Source: Cordia subcordata (taxonomy: Eukaryota; Streptophyta; Magnoliopsida; Boraginales; Cordiaceae). From it: 64,000 bases of DNA. Below are positions 12,281-24,161 of this stretch, in pieces; positions within the stretch are counted from its first letter, which is position 1; every line of letters begins with the position of its first letter. Below the pieces are notes generated by a model, which ran no database searches, had not been told where the DNA came from, and saw only the letters and a list, made by a program, of their open reading frames with translations. The translations under genes were made by a program, and so were the position numbers. The DNA is taken from NCBI GenBank assembly GCA_028554755.1, contig JAPTOF010000020.1, forward strand, positions 129,001 through 193,000. Reading direction: 5' to 3'.

Positions 12281-13202
12281 TTGGGATCCCTGCAGACGTC
12301 TTTAATTTATAAGCACCTACCATGTATGCTGGGGTTACTCTGTTTTTAGGTTGTTGATTTAATCTTTAATGCACCCTTATCTATTTGTCATGTAGAAGAC
12401 TTTTGACCTGTTTTTCAAGCTTTGTGAGGTTTCGTGCTTGTCTTGATAATCAGAAATGTGGACTTTTCTCCCCATGTGATATTTATGTTGCAAGGCCATG
12501 ATTGTCTGCCATACGGATGCTTTTCATCTTTACTTGCCTAATGAAATGGTGAACGATTTCATTGTAATTGGTAGCTTAATTTGTGGGATCTAAACCTATA
12601 GTTTGAAGAAACGTGCTTTCTGCAACAATTGTGCAGGAAATTGTTTTTATTTATAAAAAAAAAAAAAATCCTTTTCCGGGATTAGTCCGCTAGAAGATTA
12701 CGAGATTCTTTAGAACAATTCACTGCTTAGAATGAATTCCTTGGTGCCTCTGTGAACGCGAAAAATTGGAAAGCGGACCTTTACACTTAAGCATTCAGAA
12801 ACCATGTGCTAGACATCTAGTCAGCCATGAATCCACAATAAAGCATGAAACATATACACAAACACCCTTACATCTGCTTCTCCTAATAGATGATTGTTGT
12901 GTAACCGGACAAGCCTATCTTTCTATCTAGTGAGCGAAGTCATAATCTCAACCATTGCTGTTCGATCAGACATAAAAAGGTAACTTGTTAATATTTTCTA
13001 ATAAACAGAATAAGCAAACCAAATGAGTACGAGAAGAAAAATTCGACATGGACAGAGTGATTTAACTCACGGAAAGAAACACAGCATTCAGAAGGTTTTT
13101 AATACTATTCCAAGACACTCACTAACAGCCTTTACACAGCAATAACTGGAATCCCCAATCACTTTATTCACTCATCATGCACTCACTACTGAAACATATA
13201 GC
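12281..13202. other. Convergent 3' ends of CYP51 and transaldolase
   Basis: Tail-to-tail spacer. The CYP51 3' UTR likely covers about 12281-12660, ending near a run of A at 12656-12668. The transaldolase 3' UTR reads in from the right. No open frame of note, no RNA gene and no repeat seen. Confidence 0.5.
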
Positions 13203-16200
13203 TTACAAGCTAACTAACTTGAGAGAGTTGGCCTTCTCCTGGAGACTATCCAGCAAGCTATCAAAACTCTTCTTAAAAGCCTCCACTCCTTCAAGTTCCA
13301 GTTGAGAGCCAACATAGCCCCAGTCAATTCCCAACTTCTCAAGGGCACTATAAATACCTTTGGCTTCAGATACATTCGAATCAATTGTCCTTCCAACTGT
13401 ACCATGGTCAATAAATGCTTGGAGAGCCTGATCAGGCATAGTTGAAACCTACAATATGAACAAGAGACAAGAAGCGAATGCATTCAGTCATCTTGGGGCT
13501 AATAATATGTTGTACAATCCTAAATTTGGAGGTTTGGTCACAAAGATAGTTGATGCCCTGTATTGGGTCACAACTACAACAAATAGCAAAATCAAATATC
13601 AGAAGATCACTTACTGTGTCTGGTCCAATAAGAGGAGCAACATAAAGGGTGTCAGGATAAGCTGGATTTTTTACGCTGGTTGAAGCCCACAACAACCTCT
13701 GCTTCTTTGCACCTTTCTTCACCAAAGCCTCCCATCTTGGACCAGAGAATTTCTTCTGGTATAGCTGGTAAGCAAGAGCCGCTTGAGCATTTGCAGCCTG
13801 CAGAAGGGAGTTCAAAACATGAGCACTACTTCAAGCAGGAAGTCTTTGATATGATGTGTCCAAAAAGGAGACCATGATCATCAATTCAGTTACCTTTCCA
13901 CGAAGATCAAGAGCTTCTGGTGTTCCAATTTTCTCAAGCATCTTGTCGACAAGTGTGTCCACTCGACTAACAAAGAAGGAAGCAACACTTGTAACTCTGG
14001 AAAGATCATCAAGTCCTGATGCCTCAAGGCCATCCAAGTAAGCATCTATCACTGCTTCATATCTAGTGAGAGAGAATATGAGCTGTACAGACACAGAGTT
14101 AGTATTAGCATATAAAATGAAATTACTATGCCCAGAGAGCAGTGGCACAGCAGATGATAGAAACCATTGGTTACTAATTTTTGCAAAACATTAGCTACCA
14201 TTCACTTGTAGCAATAATGGCTTAGAGCAATTGGCATCAATATTCACCCAACAACTCTATGCAATACTGAGAGTGATATAACCGAAACACACAGGAAAGA
14301 TTTTATAACTGCAAAAATCAACCTAACTTCATCACAATCATTGATAAATTTCCGCCTAAAGATGTGAGCAATCAACTTACAGTAACATTGACGCTTATTC
14401 CACGAGCAATGACTTCCTTGATTGAAGGGATGCACGGAGCCGTAGCAGGAATCTTTATATATACGTTTGGACGATCAACCCTTTGATGAAGCCACTTTGC
14501 AGCCTCTATGGTCCCTTCAGTATCATCAGCAAGCTTAGGTGAAACTTCAACCGAAACATATCCATCACCAGCACTGGTTTCATCATAAATTGGCTCAAAG
14601 AGCTTACAAGCATCCTGAATGTCCTTTATGACAAGTTCCCAATATGCAGTTTCTATGTCTTTTCCAGCTTGCACAAGTTCCCTGAAAATAAAAAATAAAA
14701 AACAACATTTTTCTTTTTCTTGTCCCAGGGCAGAGAGAACGGGTCTTTAATCTGGCCTGAAGTTGTTGGAATACCACTTATGAAACAGCAAAATGTCCAA
14801 CTACTACAAATAACTTGCACATAATCAGTGAACAAAATTTGAATGCTTGTACTGACAGGTCTAACATTTGAATGAAGCGATTGATGAACAACAAAAGGGA
14901 GATCCTGTGCAAAGTAAGAACAGAATGAAATCTGCATTATGGTGTCTAAACCAATTACCAAAACTCCGGCTTCCTTCTTTCCTTGTTTCTTTTCAAAGGT
15001 CTGATATCCGACTGACCATTTGCTTATGTTTATAAAACAATCAACAGCTATGCTACTTTCAAATTCCAACTACCTATTGATTTGAAGGGAATTCATACAA
15101 CTAACTACTGTAACGAAGAAGCAGCATTCCTTCAAAATAGTTCACAGTGAGTTACCTGAATTGCTCGTTGTACGCATTCGAAGTTGATATTGCTTTTTGG
15201 AAGATCTGCAGCACATACATATATATATGTAGCTTGCTAATTAAAGAAAAACAAAAGAAAACAAAGCAATGTTCAAATGATTTCTTTTGACATTTTTTGC
15301 CTCCTTTAAGGGATGAAGGAATGAAAATCAGAAGTATAAGCGAAGAAAAATGCTAGAGAACAGTTGATAACAAATGTTCCATTACAAGAGGGGAAAGAAA
15401 ATAAAATTAGAACTTACAGCTGGATTGCTGGTTACACCTCTGACACCACTTTCAATCAGAGGAATGAGATCAGTAACAGGACGGCAGAGGTTATCATACC
15501 ATGGACTTTGACCTTCCTTCTCATAGAGATCATGAAGTGTCGTTCTCTTGGTCTGGTTTCCATTCCCATCAACTTGAGAGCATTTAACACTGTTAAAAAA
15601 ATGATCAGTTTTGAAACTACACAAACATCACATGAAAGGAAAAGCTAAAATAGAAAAGGGATGCAGAGAAAAACAAGGAAAGCAAAGAAGACCATGATCC
15701 TGAAATATATCATATTAACTGCTATTGTTGTACGCCATGATGATTGTAAGGACCCATTAGAAGAAATGAGTTTAATACATAAGTTACAATAAAGCACCAA
15801 AGATATAGTGTTATACAAGAAGGATACTTTATCATGCATTTATATATATTACAAGCTCCCTATTTATTTATTGGAAAAAGAAAAAAGAAGGTGCAGCTCT
15901 TCTTTTCCTTTCCATTACAAAGCCCCTTCTTCATGTCTTTTGGCTTCGTGTCTTTGGCTAAGCATTCTAACTTGTAGACGTTCGAAGAAATCATCTTCCT
16001 CACAATATAGTGGCCAAGCCATCAAAATTAAATCTTAGAGAAATATCTCGTGGCTTGGTATTCAGAGGCAGTTAAGTGTACATAATTTTCACAGCATATA
16101 CTAGGGGTAGAGGTGACAAGATCCATCCTTTTCAAGTTGAAGAGGAGAAAAAGAATTAGAAACAGCTAAGCTATAAAGACAAACAAGATATTGGTGGGGC

Positions 16201-16903
16201 AGTTAGCCTCTAAAACCAGGACCACCCCCCCTCAACACACACGCCCTGCCCTCAAGGAAAAATATATAAATAGAGTTAAAACGAAAAGGGAAAAAGAAAA
16301 GAGCAGAATACCCATATGCTCCAGAAGAAAGTCTGAGACTTTTGAGTCAACAAGCCGATAAACCCCAAGTTTGCAGCACCCACGAATATTCCAGGTTTGG
16401 GATCAAGCTGAAACATTTCATTTTGTTTCTATTTTCTTTTCCTTTTTTTTTGTGGGGGGGGGGGGGTTTGTTTGTTATGATTTATAGCATAATGAAAAGC
16501 TTATAGCTAAATAAGTTCCAAATACATGCATGAGATAAGCTATGCCTTCGTCACCTAAACGATCAAGCAAAATGGATCAACCAAAACCAAAAAGATGGAT
16601 CATTTCTATACTTGACAAGCAACCCATGTAATCAAGAATAAGCATATAATGAACAGCAATAAATAAATAACTCATAGTGAATAAAGAAAGGAAAACAAAT
16701 AAAAGAGTTAAAACTTACACCAAGCGTGGCTTAAGACAAGTGTTGGTGCGGAGAGATAGCTTAGAAGATGAAATTTTGGAGTGGAAGGTGGTGGTCTTGC
16801 TGGTCAGATCGAGAAAGCATTTGGGCGGACAAGCAGCAGAAGAAGAAGATCTGGTTGAGGAGTAGGTGGTGGTTAGTGTAGAAAGCTTGGAGATGGTGGC
16901 CAT
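13203..16903 (-). CDS. Transaldolase, plastid form
   Basis: Seven exons in transcript order: 16903-16719, 15589-15418, 15205-15156, 14681-14381, 14082-13894, 13797-13615 and 13448-13203. They encode 441 residues. Transaldolase moves a dihydroxyacetone unit between sugar phosphates in the pentose phosphate pathway. The first 60 or so residues are rich in Ser/Thr and lack acidic residues except one Asp, a typical plastid transit peptide. The mature part starts near [16 protein letters not shown] and shows [13 protein letters not shown], the transaldolase signature 1 region. The Schiff-base lysine is Lys212 in [26 protein letters not shown] and [12 protein letters not shown] are further family landmarks. 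Length fits Arabidopsis TRA2-type proteins of about 440 residues. Intron 1 (about 1.1 kb) holds a 13-base G run. All splice phases agree and all introns are GT-AG. Confidence 0.96.
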
Positions 16904-17180
16904 TGATGGCTGCTCAACACTTGAACCAGAACACACAATCGAAACAGCAACAGAAAAGAAAAGAAAATTGGAACTTTGGGTTTCCGCAAAAACCTCTTAC
17001 TTAAATTTGAGAATCGATACAGACGAGGGTTTCTTTATTATGAGGTTTTTAAGGTTATGGGAAATTGAATTATTGAGGAGGTTTCCATTATTTTACGTAT
17101 CCCAAAGCTCACATGTTGACCTGACCTGGCTGGCTGTTGGCTGTGGGCTGTGGGCTGTGGGCTGTGGTTGGTACGTGCAA

Positions 17181-17251
17181 GAGGGCGTTTGGCTTTGCTT
17201 ATTTGTTGCTTATAAATTTTTAAATAATAAAGTTATTTTTTTAAGTATTTA
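17181..17251. mobile_element. Left end of an older MITE interrupted by a second one
   Basis: The sequence GAGGGCGTTTGGCTTTGCTT starts here and resembles the terminal inverted repeats of the MITE at 17504-17624. The stretch is interrupted by the 226-bp element at 17252. AATAAGCAAG after that element, at about 17491-17501, mirrors CTTTGCTTATT on the left, consistent with a split element. The outer right boundary is not clear. Confidence 0.45.
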
Positions 17252-17477
17252 GAGTTTGTTTGAATTGATTTTTTTTAAATATTTTTTTAATAATTTTTAT
17301 AAAATATTTTTTTTTTAGAAACTGAAAATTCTGTCTTCTAAAAGAAGCTGTATTTGAGTTTTTTTTAGAGTTTCAGCTTTTTTGGATGATAAATTCAATA
17401 GTTATTGCAAATTTAATGTAATTTTTTCAGAAAAAAGAGTACTTTTTTTTTAAAAAAAAGTCAATCCAAACGGGCCC
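17252..17477 (+). mobile_element. Tourist-like MITE, 226 bp family, copy A
   Basis: Ends read GAGTTTGTTTGAATTGATTT on the left and AAAGTCAATCCAAACGGGCCC (last base 17477) on the right, which are imperfect inverted repeats. The element is flanked by TTA on both sides, the target duplication typical of PIF/Harbinger-type MITEs. Internal sequence aligns with the reverse complement of the element at 61962-62187; both contain, for example, CTGAAAATTCTG and CTAAAAGAAG. Non-coding. Confidence 0.8.
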
Positions 17478-17503
17478 TTATAAACACTCAAAATAAGCAA
17501 GTA

Positions 17504-17624
17504 GGGTGTGTTGGCTTTGTTTATTTTTAAATGCTTATGAACACTTAAAAAAAAAGTATTTTTTCACATATTTTTTTTTATTTAAGTACTTACAAACACT
17601 AAATAAACAAAGCCAAACAGGATC
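17504..17624. mobile_element. Short MITE with TTTGGCTTTGTTTATT-type ends
   Basis: The left end GGGTGTGTTGGCTTTGTTTA mirrors the right end TAAACAAAGCCAAACAGGATC, so about 20 bases are inverted repeats. The centre is A/T-rich. Right flank is TAA; left flank is GTA, so the target duplication is not clean and the exact boundary is uncertain by a few bases. Non-coding. Confidence 0.65.
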
Positions 17625-18275
17625 TAAGATGCATGAATTCGCCAGGGGTAATCCAGGAATAATCCTTGGTATTTGCCTTAATTAATACCCTGATTATATT
17701 ATGTTTACTAATAAAGATTACAACGTAAATATCTATGTATTTGAATTTGAAAGGGAAATTGTAAATAGCAGTGGGTTGAGACATTTGATTCATTTCCGAT
17801 TATAAAATCTTTTTAGTGTTTATCGTTTCTTAATTTCTCTCTTGTTATAAATTTCTTTTTGAAGAAATAATTTGTTAGCGGATAGAGTGTTAGGTTAGGT
17901 TGATGACATGGTGGGTTCGTCATAATGAGCAATAAGGATGAGTATTCAGGAAAGTCAAAATTTGGGTAGGGAGTAGAGAATACGTCTAGATGGTCTAAAG
18001 TCTAAACACCACAAATGTGTAGGTTGAATTGAATTGAATAAATACATATTTGGAAGAGTCATAATCCTCTCAATTTTGAAACTTATTTTATTTGGTAATT
18101 GTTTAAAAGAAAAAAGAAAATTATTGAAGAGAAGCTCCGAATTTGCGACGCTTGCACGGATCAACCAATTATAAATAGACCACCAAGGTGGACCGGATCC
18201 GCTTGGCATCCTCAAGTTTTTCTTTTCTTTTCTTTTCTTTTCATTTTCGATAGACGCAGAATGAGAAATTTGACT

Positions 18276-18306
<31 letters not shown>

Positions 18307-18571
18307 ATAAATGAAAATCTGATGCACTAATATTTCAGGTTTTCAATTTTGATACGAGAGTCGAAAAGATCGAGATGGAAGCAAGTCCAGTACGTCCAGA
18401 CCCAGCAACTCCCTCCAACAGCTGTCCCACCGACAAGAAAAATATATATATATATATATATTTAAATAAAAAAAAAAGAAGGAAAGAAATCCAACAGCTG
18501 GGCTGCATGAATATTCTCATGATTCACGGCCCAATCATGATCATGAGAATGGGATCCGTTAATGTATATAA

Positions 18572-18797
18572 GTTCGTTTGAATTGATTTTTTTTATGAAG
18601 AATTTTTTTAATAACATTTAAAAAAAGTGTTTTTTAATAAGTTAAAAGTTTTGGATTATAAAAAAAAGAATATAAATAAGTTCTTTTTTTACTTTCATTT
18701 TAGTTTTTTTTTTAAGTTAAGCTAAATAATTATTGTAAAAAAGAATTAATTTTTTTCAAAAAAAAAAAAAAGGAAAAATACCAAACCAAACCGACCC
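18572..18797 (+). mobile_element. Tourist-like MITE, 226 bp family, decayed copy B
   Basis: The left end GTTCGTTTGAATTGATTTT follows a TAA and matches copy A. The right end CCAAACCGACCC is a degenerate form of CCAAACGGGCCC. Length equals copy A by my count. The interior is more diverged and A/T-saturated, so this is an older insertion. Confidence 0.6.
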
Positions 18798-19718
18798 GAT
18801 ATATATATATATATATATAGCGAGAGAGAGAGAGGGGAATATGCCCCATTTCAACCTCAAATCTCCCGGACTCACAATATTAATTATTACTTTTCACGCA
18901 AAAAAAAAAAAAACTAATATTAAACAAGTTTTCAAACATCAGAATATACATACATATATGCGTGTGTGTGGATTTCTATATATAATTGACCATGTGCAGT
19001 ACTGGTGCTTGTTGTTTATTATATTTGTGGATAGATTGCCTTTGTAGAAATAGGTTTTTGAACTCTTCAAGATTTGACTACTAGTAGTTAGTGCTTGTTG
19101 GTAAATATTTTCTTTATTGATCTTTATATTAGATTACAGATGCAGAAAGTCGAGTGCTTGAATCTTTGAATGATATATCGTAGTCTGGTGGGTCTAGCAA
19201 CTCCTACTATGATTTTTGAATTATAGGTGCATTTGTTGACTTGATTATTTAACAATTGTAAATATAAAATTATGTCAAAAATAATTACAAAAAAATAATT
19301 TTTTGTATATTTATAAAAATTATAGTGATTTATACATATATAAATATACACATAGATCACATCTAGTCGAGTCTAGTATCAAGTATCAACCAAGGAACCA
19401 GGAGGTGCCCATTTCCTAGCAGCACTTGTCATCAGCCTCAGCAAGCAAGCAAGCAAGCACCATGAATACGATTTAACTTTTACATTCCCAAACAGTTCTC
19501 GGATCCTCCCTATTGAAGCAACAAAAGCATTAATTATTCATTTTAAGTGATGACAACCAGATATAGCCGCTCCATGTTCAAGAGAATTGGCGACATTGAT
19601 GTCAACCCCCCCCCCCCCACAAAAACCCCAACAAGAAGAGCAGATTCTCTTGGAGATTAATTATTTGCGTTTATTGAGATTCTCTTCTACTCCTTGCGAG
19701 ATTCCCTAGCTACTAGTC

Positions 19719-19734
19719 CTTACAACTTTTTCTT
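19719..19734. repeat. Left target-site duplication of the SINE
   Basis: CTTACAACTTTTTCTT, identical to the 16 bases at 19970-19985 on the other side of the SINE. Confidence 0.9.
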
Positions 19735-19969
19735 CTTAAAAGGGTTAACCAAAGGAGAACCCCTTTCCCACCCTACGAGCGCCTTAACCGCGCGGAGGTA
19801 AATCGAGGATGTGCGTGAGTGGCAAACACTGCGAGAGGACCAACGGGCGTGAAATCCAAAGAATACCCGCAATATTTCAATGAAAGATCGCCGCCACACT
19901 GACTCGATCCTCACACGCTACACACCCTAATCACCTGGCCACTTACCAACTCACCTATGCCCCTGGGGG
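19735..19969 (-). mobile_element. Complete SINE (tRNA-derived type)
   Basis: Read on the minus strand, the element begins CCCCAGGGGCATAGG. TAGGTGAGTTGG fits a Pol III A box except at one position, and GGATCGAGTCA about 45 bases further resembles a B box. It ends in CCCTTTTAAG. It is flanked by a perfect 16-bp target-site duplication, which fixes both ends and gives a body of 235 bp. The 3' half matches the relic at 8291-8417. The missing poly-A tail is unusual but known in some plant SINE families. I cannot assign a named family from memory. Confidence 0.9.
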
Positions 19970-19985
19970 CTTACAACTTTTTCTT
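19970..19985. repeat. Right target-site duplication of the SINE
   Basis: CTTACAACTTTTTCTT, identical to 19719-19734. Confidence 0.9.
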
Positions 19986-20198
19986 GCTAATTATACTTGC
20001 AGGCTCGAGCACTTTCTTATACTGGATAGCATTCATGACTCAGAATGAGTTTTTTTGGGTCCTTCGGTACATTGGTAAGACGTAAATCTTCACTTAATTA
20101 GCGCCCCCCCCCCCCCCCAAAAAAAATCCCTTTTTCCATCTGATGGATGTTTAACTTGAAACCAATGTGACGCGCACACACAAAATTACGCAAACACG

Positions 20199-20230
<32 letters not shown>

Positions 20231-21157
20231 AAAAGGGAGAGTAAATAAATATATCTAAATAGTATTGTTTACTTTTAATGGTTAGAAAAGATAGAGCAAT
20301 GAATGGGCTCAATAAAAATAAAAAAAGGTCCATGAAAAGTACAGTTGAAATTATTTTTAACCAGTATATTAGCTATATAAGACCAAAATAAAGAGGCTGG
20401 TAGCGTTGGTGGATGCCTATAGTTTATATCAAAAACCTTATGTCCTTACGATGTGTTTATTGTATCATTCATGTCCACAGAAAAAGAAAAAAAAAATGCA
20501 AATGCAACTGTAAACGTGTATATAAATCAAAAATCTTATATTTTATATGGATTTGAAAAAATGGGTTAAAAGACACAAAAAAAAAATTTCAGTTGGACTT
20601 GTTTTGTTTTTCTAACCCATTTTTCCAAATACATATTGAAAATAACCTAGTTTTATACGCATCATTTTAAAAAAAGCATATAAAATTGGGTTATTTTTTT
20701 ATATGAATGCGCAAAAATGGGTTGGAAAAACAAAAAATATTCAGTGATATTGGGCAGCTATGGTTTATACATCGCTGTGAGCAAATGGTCCCACCAAAAC
20801 TGACCACTCTATGTTTCTCTCATAGGATTTTTGTTTTTCCCCACAAACAAAGAAATGTTAGAATAGATGAAGGGGAAAAGGACGAGGAAGAAAGAAGAAG
20901 ATGAAACAAAATTGGGGGTTGGGGGTCATAAGTACTACCTAACAGTGGCTTGCCTGGATTTAAATTTAATGCGCGCATCCAAAAAAAAAAAAAAAAACCT
21001 TGCCAACTCAACCACATCATCAATATTCATATTTTCCCCCTTTTCTGGTGGTCTCAGTCAGCTTTCATCACTGGACTAATTCAGAAGGATAGACAAATAA
21101 GAAAATTAGCCAAAAAAAGAAAAAGAAAAAAGAAAAGAGAGAGAGAGAGAGAGAAGA

Positions 21158-23423
21158 ATGACTTCTTATCTGCGGCAGAAACTTGGAATAGGTTCAGTAT
21201 CATCTTCATCAGCAGCAAAAGTAGAAGAAAAGGAGGATGATGATGTTGTTCATAAAGAGGCGGAGGTCGTTGACACCTCGACCTCAGAAATCAATGAGTT
21301 TGAACATACCAAGATTAAGCTCATGAGAACCATTGTGGAAGCTCAAGATCCCTCTTCCATGGTCTGCTCTCTTTTCCTTTTTTCCGCTTCTTCTTCTTAA
21401 AAGTCATCTGCACCCAAGAATTTGAGACTTGAGATTCATCTTCTGATCTATTACCCTGATCCACTGCTTTAACCCACTCTTGCAAGAAACAGTGTTAGCT
21501 AGTATTAGTAATATGCGCTTTTGCAGAAACTTCCAAGTCTAACCCAATGTACTCATGTCAATTTGTAATATGAAGCCGGATCATTATAATCCGTCACTAA
21601 AACTCATTTTATTTGTTGTGTTGTGTTATATTATCTGATATAGTTACACCAACGCTTAGGTTACCGTTTGAGTATCTATCATGTTTCTTCTTCTTTTTTT
21701 TTTTTTTTTGCTTTTGGGTATTACAGGATGAGGATGATTACATGATCCGGAGATTTCTTCGTGCACGTGATTATGATATTGAAAAGGCTTCTAAACTATT
21801 CCTCAAACACAGAAGCTGGAGGAAAGAATTTGTTCCCAATGGCTTCATATCTCCATCTGAAATTCCAAATGACCTCGCCCATAATAAGTTATTTATGCAA
21901 GGGCTTGACAAGATGGGGCGTTTGATAGTTGTTGTCTTTGCCAGCCGGCATAGGCGCACAAGTCTGGCAGAGTTCAAGCGTATGCATCTTTAACCCCCTT
22001 AACCCATATGCTACTTGTCAAACTAAAAGCTTCCTCACACAAATTTCTCTTCTTTTTTTTTTTTTGGTCAATACACAAATTTCTGTTCTCACAGCTGCAT
22101 AAAATGCAAGACAGGATAACAAATAAGCTAGAACGAATTACTTTTCTTTTTGGATAAAATCAGAGAAAAGAAATGCTTTCTCATTTTCTGTGGACATGCT
22201 TAAGATACCAAGCAATAATGTTAGAAGGCTGCAATCACGATAGCTTATATTGGTTTATAAGCTACTAACTATGTTGGTCCCTCTTGATCTATTACAGGTT
22301 TTGTGACTTACACACTTGACAAAATATGTGCAAGGTATGATGGACATAAATCTCAGTTTTATGTAAACATGAATCTGTTTCGGATAGTGCGTCTCTGTAT
22401 ATGTTTTGTGTACGTATACCCATTACGCTTTCCCATAAAGTAACGCTTCAAAAATCCATGAGCTGAATAACATAGCAGCAGCATATGCCTCCATCTGGGA
22501 CCGAGAGCACGCCTCCATCTAGTGTAGTTTCATTTTCATATGATTGCTTGCTATTACTTCCTCTCGTCTCCCTCCTTCTCCATAACCTCCCCCATTGTAT
22601 TACCTCTGCGCTCAATGCACAATAAAAGGTCAATACGTGGTTTCTCTTAATGTTGTCCAGAATGCCAGGAGGGCAGGAGAAGTTTACAGCGATAGCAGAC
22701 ATTGAAGGATGGGGATACTCTAACAGCGACATTCGTGGGTACTTAGCATCCTTATCGATTTTGCAGGTTGGCATTCTAGTCGTTATGATCAGGAACACAA
22801 TCAAATGCTGTGTTTGTTATAATATGCTTATCTGAAATCTTAGATATGAAAAGCATATAATATGCAGCAGTAACCATGTTATCAATGTCATATTTTTTCA
22901 GAGGATTGCTATGCGGCAGTAACCTTGTTATCAATGTCATTCTCTCACAGGATTGCTACCCAGAGAGGCTAGGCAAATTATTTATGGTCCATTCGCCCTC
23001 CATATTCATGAAGGCCTGGAAGGTTATTTACCCATTTATTGACGAGAAAACCAAGAAGAAGGTGATCATCTGTCTTCTTTATGCTGATCATTTTCAGGCC
23101 CCTCCAGTGTTGGCCATACATGATATGAAAGCCTCATTAGGATCACAGACGATAGGGAGAATTTCGTAGATGACAACAAAGGATTTTGTTATATTGCTTT
23201 TGCATCACCAATGGGCGTTTGAAGGGGGGCTTTATCCGCATGTCATCAGATTACGAGCAAATTCCCAGCAGCTAACTTTTTGTTCTCCCCGGCCTTGTTT
23301 CTGCAGATTATTTTTGTCGAGAACGAGAAACTGAAATCTACACTACTCAATGACATTGATGAGAGTCAACTTCCAGAAATATACGGAGGCAAACTGCCAT
23401 TAGTTCCTATTCAAGAATGTTGA
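21158..23423 (+). CDS. Sec14-like CRAL-TRIO lipid-transfer protein
   Basis: Six exons: 21158-21361, 21727-21979, 22298-22334, 22661-22766, 22951-23061 and 23307-23423. They encode 275 residues. The N-terminal CRAL-TRIO helical region (about 50-110) includes DYMIRRFLRARDYDIEKA. The lipid-binding fold follows, with RFVTYTLDKICAR, KFTAIADIEGWGYSN, DCYPERLGKLFMVHSP and a C-terminal LPEIYGGKLP, the usual Sec14 closing motif. Such proteins bind and exchange phosphatidylinositol and other lipids at membranes; ligand specificity cannot be read from the sequence. No GOLD or nodulin domain follows, so this is the short single-domain type, not a patellin. The exon 1 donor is the weak ATG|GTCTGC. Intron 4 has a duplicated 3' splice-site region (22862-22957). 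A (GA)n tract lies just before the start. Confidence 0.93.
22862..22957 (+). repeat. Tandem duplication of a 3' splice-site region
   Basis: Two adjacent copies of about 48 bases, 22862-22910 and 22911-22957, share CAGTAACC, TGTTATCAATGTCAT, a pyrimidine tract, CAG and GATTGCT. The second copy contains the acceptor used in my Sec14 model. The first has an alternative acceptor (TTTTTTCAG) whose use would reach an in-frame TAA within seven codons. Confidence 0.85.
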
Positions 23424-24161
23424 AGCCGGTTCCTTACTTGTGTTAATAAAAGCTGCTGTTAATTCATCAATCATTTTCTTATTATCATTGATTATGGCTG
23501 CGGAAAACAAAATGCTGAAATGCCTTGGGCACAACTTTACATTAATCAGTCTCTCATCTTGTAACTTTCGATGAAAATTATAATGAGTTCAAAGCTTAAT
23601 TGTGCCGTTAGAATGAAAATCCGGCTATCACCTGTACTCAATTTTCTCTTCTTACTTCCAACTTTGACCACAAGTGGCATCATTCTGTCTTGCTTTTAAT
23701 GTATAAGTTGCAAGACATGCTAGTCTGATGGGAAAGCCCCATTTCACCTTAGGACGACATGTTTGAAACATAGCAATGTAACTACGCGAGATATCACAAG
23801 CAATGGATTTCTAGAGCCAACAAGTACCACTAGGTGAAGTCTAATTGATAAGTATATCATGGATTAACTATAGAAACAATAGCAGCATAAGAAAGATTCT
23901 TGTCAAAAGTATTTGTGCAACAGCAAGCATCTAAAACTAGATAAATACTTAGAAAAGTGCATGTATTATTCGAGACTGCATGGTCGTCTCCAGACCATGC
24001 AAGCAAACAATATTCCGCTTATTTGCAGCCCTCAAAAAGGCCAAAATATAAGAACAGAAAAAGGAGAATGGGAAATGACAGGTAAATATTTGTTCCTCGG
24101 GTCCTCGAGTAAAAAGATTAAAAAATACTAGCTCTGCGGTTGCAACTTGCCTTCAGAATCC
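23424..24161. other. Convergent 3' ends of Sec14 gene and Rieske copy 1
   Basis: The Sec14 3' UTR probably ends near 23600. From about 23640 the sequence resembles 27025-27480, so the left edge of the duplicated Rieske block lies here. The Rieske 3' UTR covers the right part. No other gene. Confidence 0.55.

Larger units (their letters stand above)
16904..21157. other. Transposon-rich spacer upstream of transaldolase and Sec14 genes
   Basis: A 4.2 kb gene-free block between divergent genes. It holds the transaldolase promoter side, a GGGCTGT tandem run near 17131-17170, a nested MITE cluster (17181-17624), a second 226-bp MITE (18572-18797), AT and AAT microsatellites (18280-18303, 18439-18460, 18798-18818), a palindrome at 18512-18550, the SINE at 19735-19969, C runs at 19606-19618 and 20104-20118, and a (GA)n tract just before the Sec14 start codon. 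No open frame here resembles a protein I know. Confidence 0.6.
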
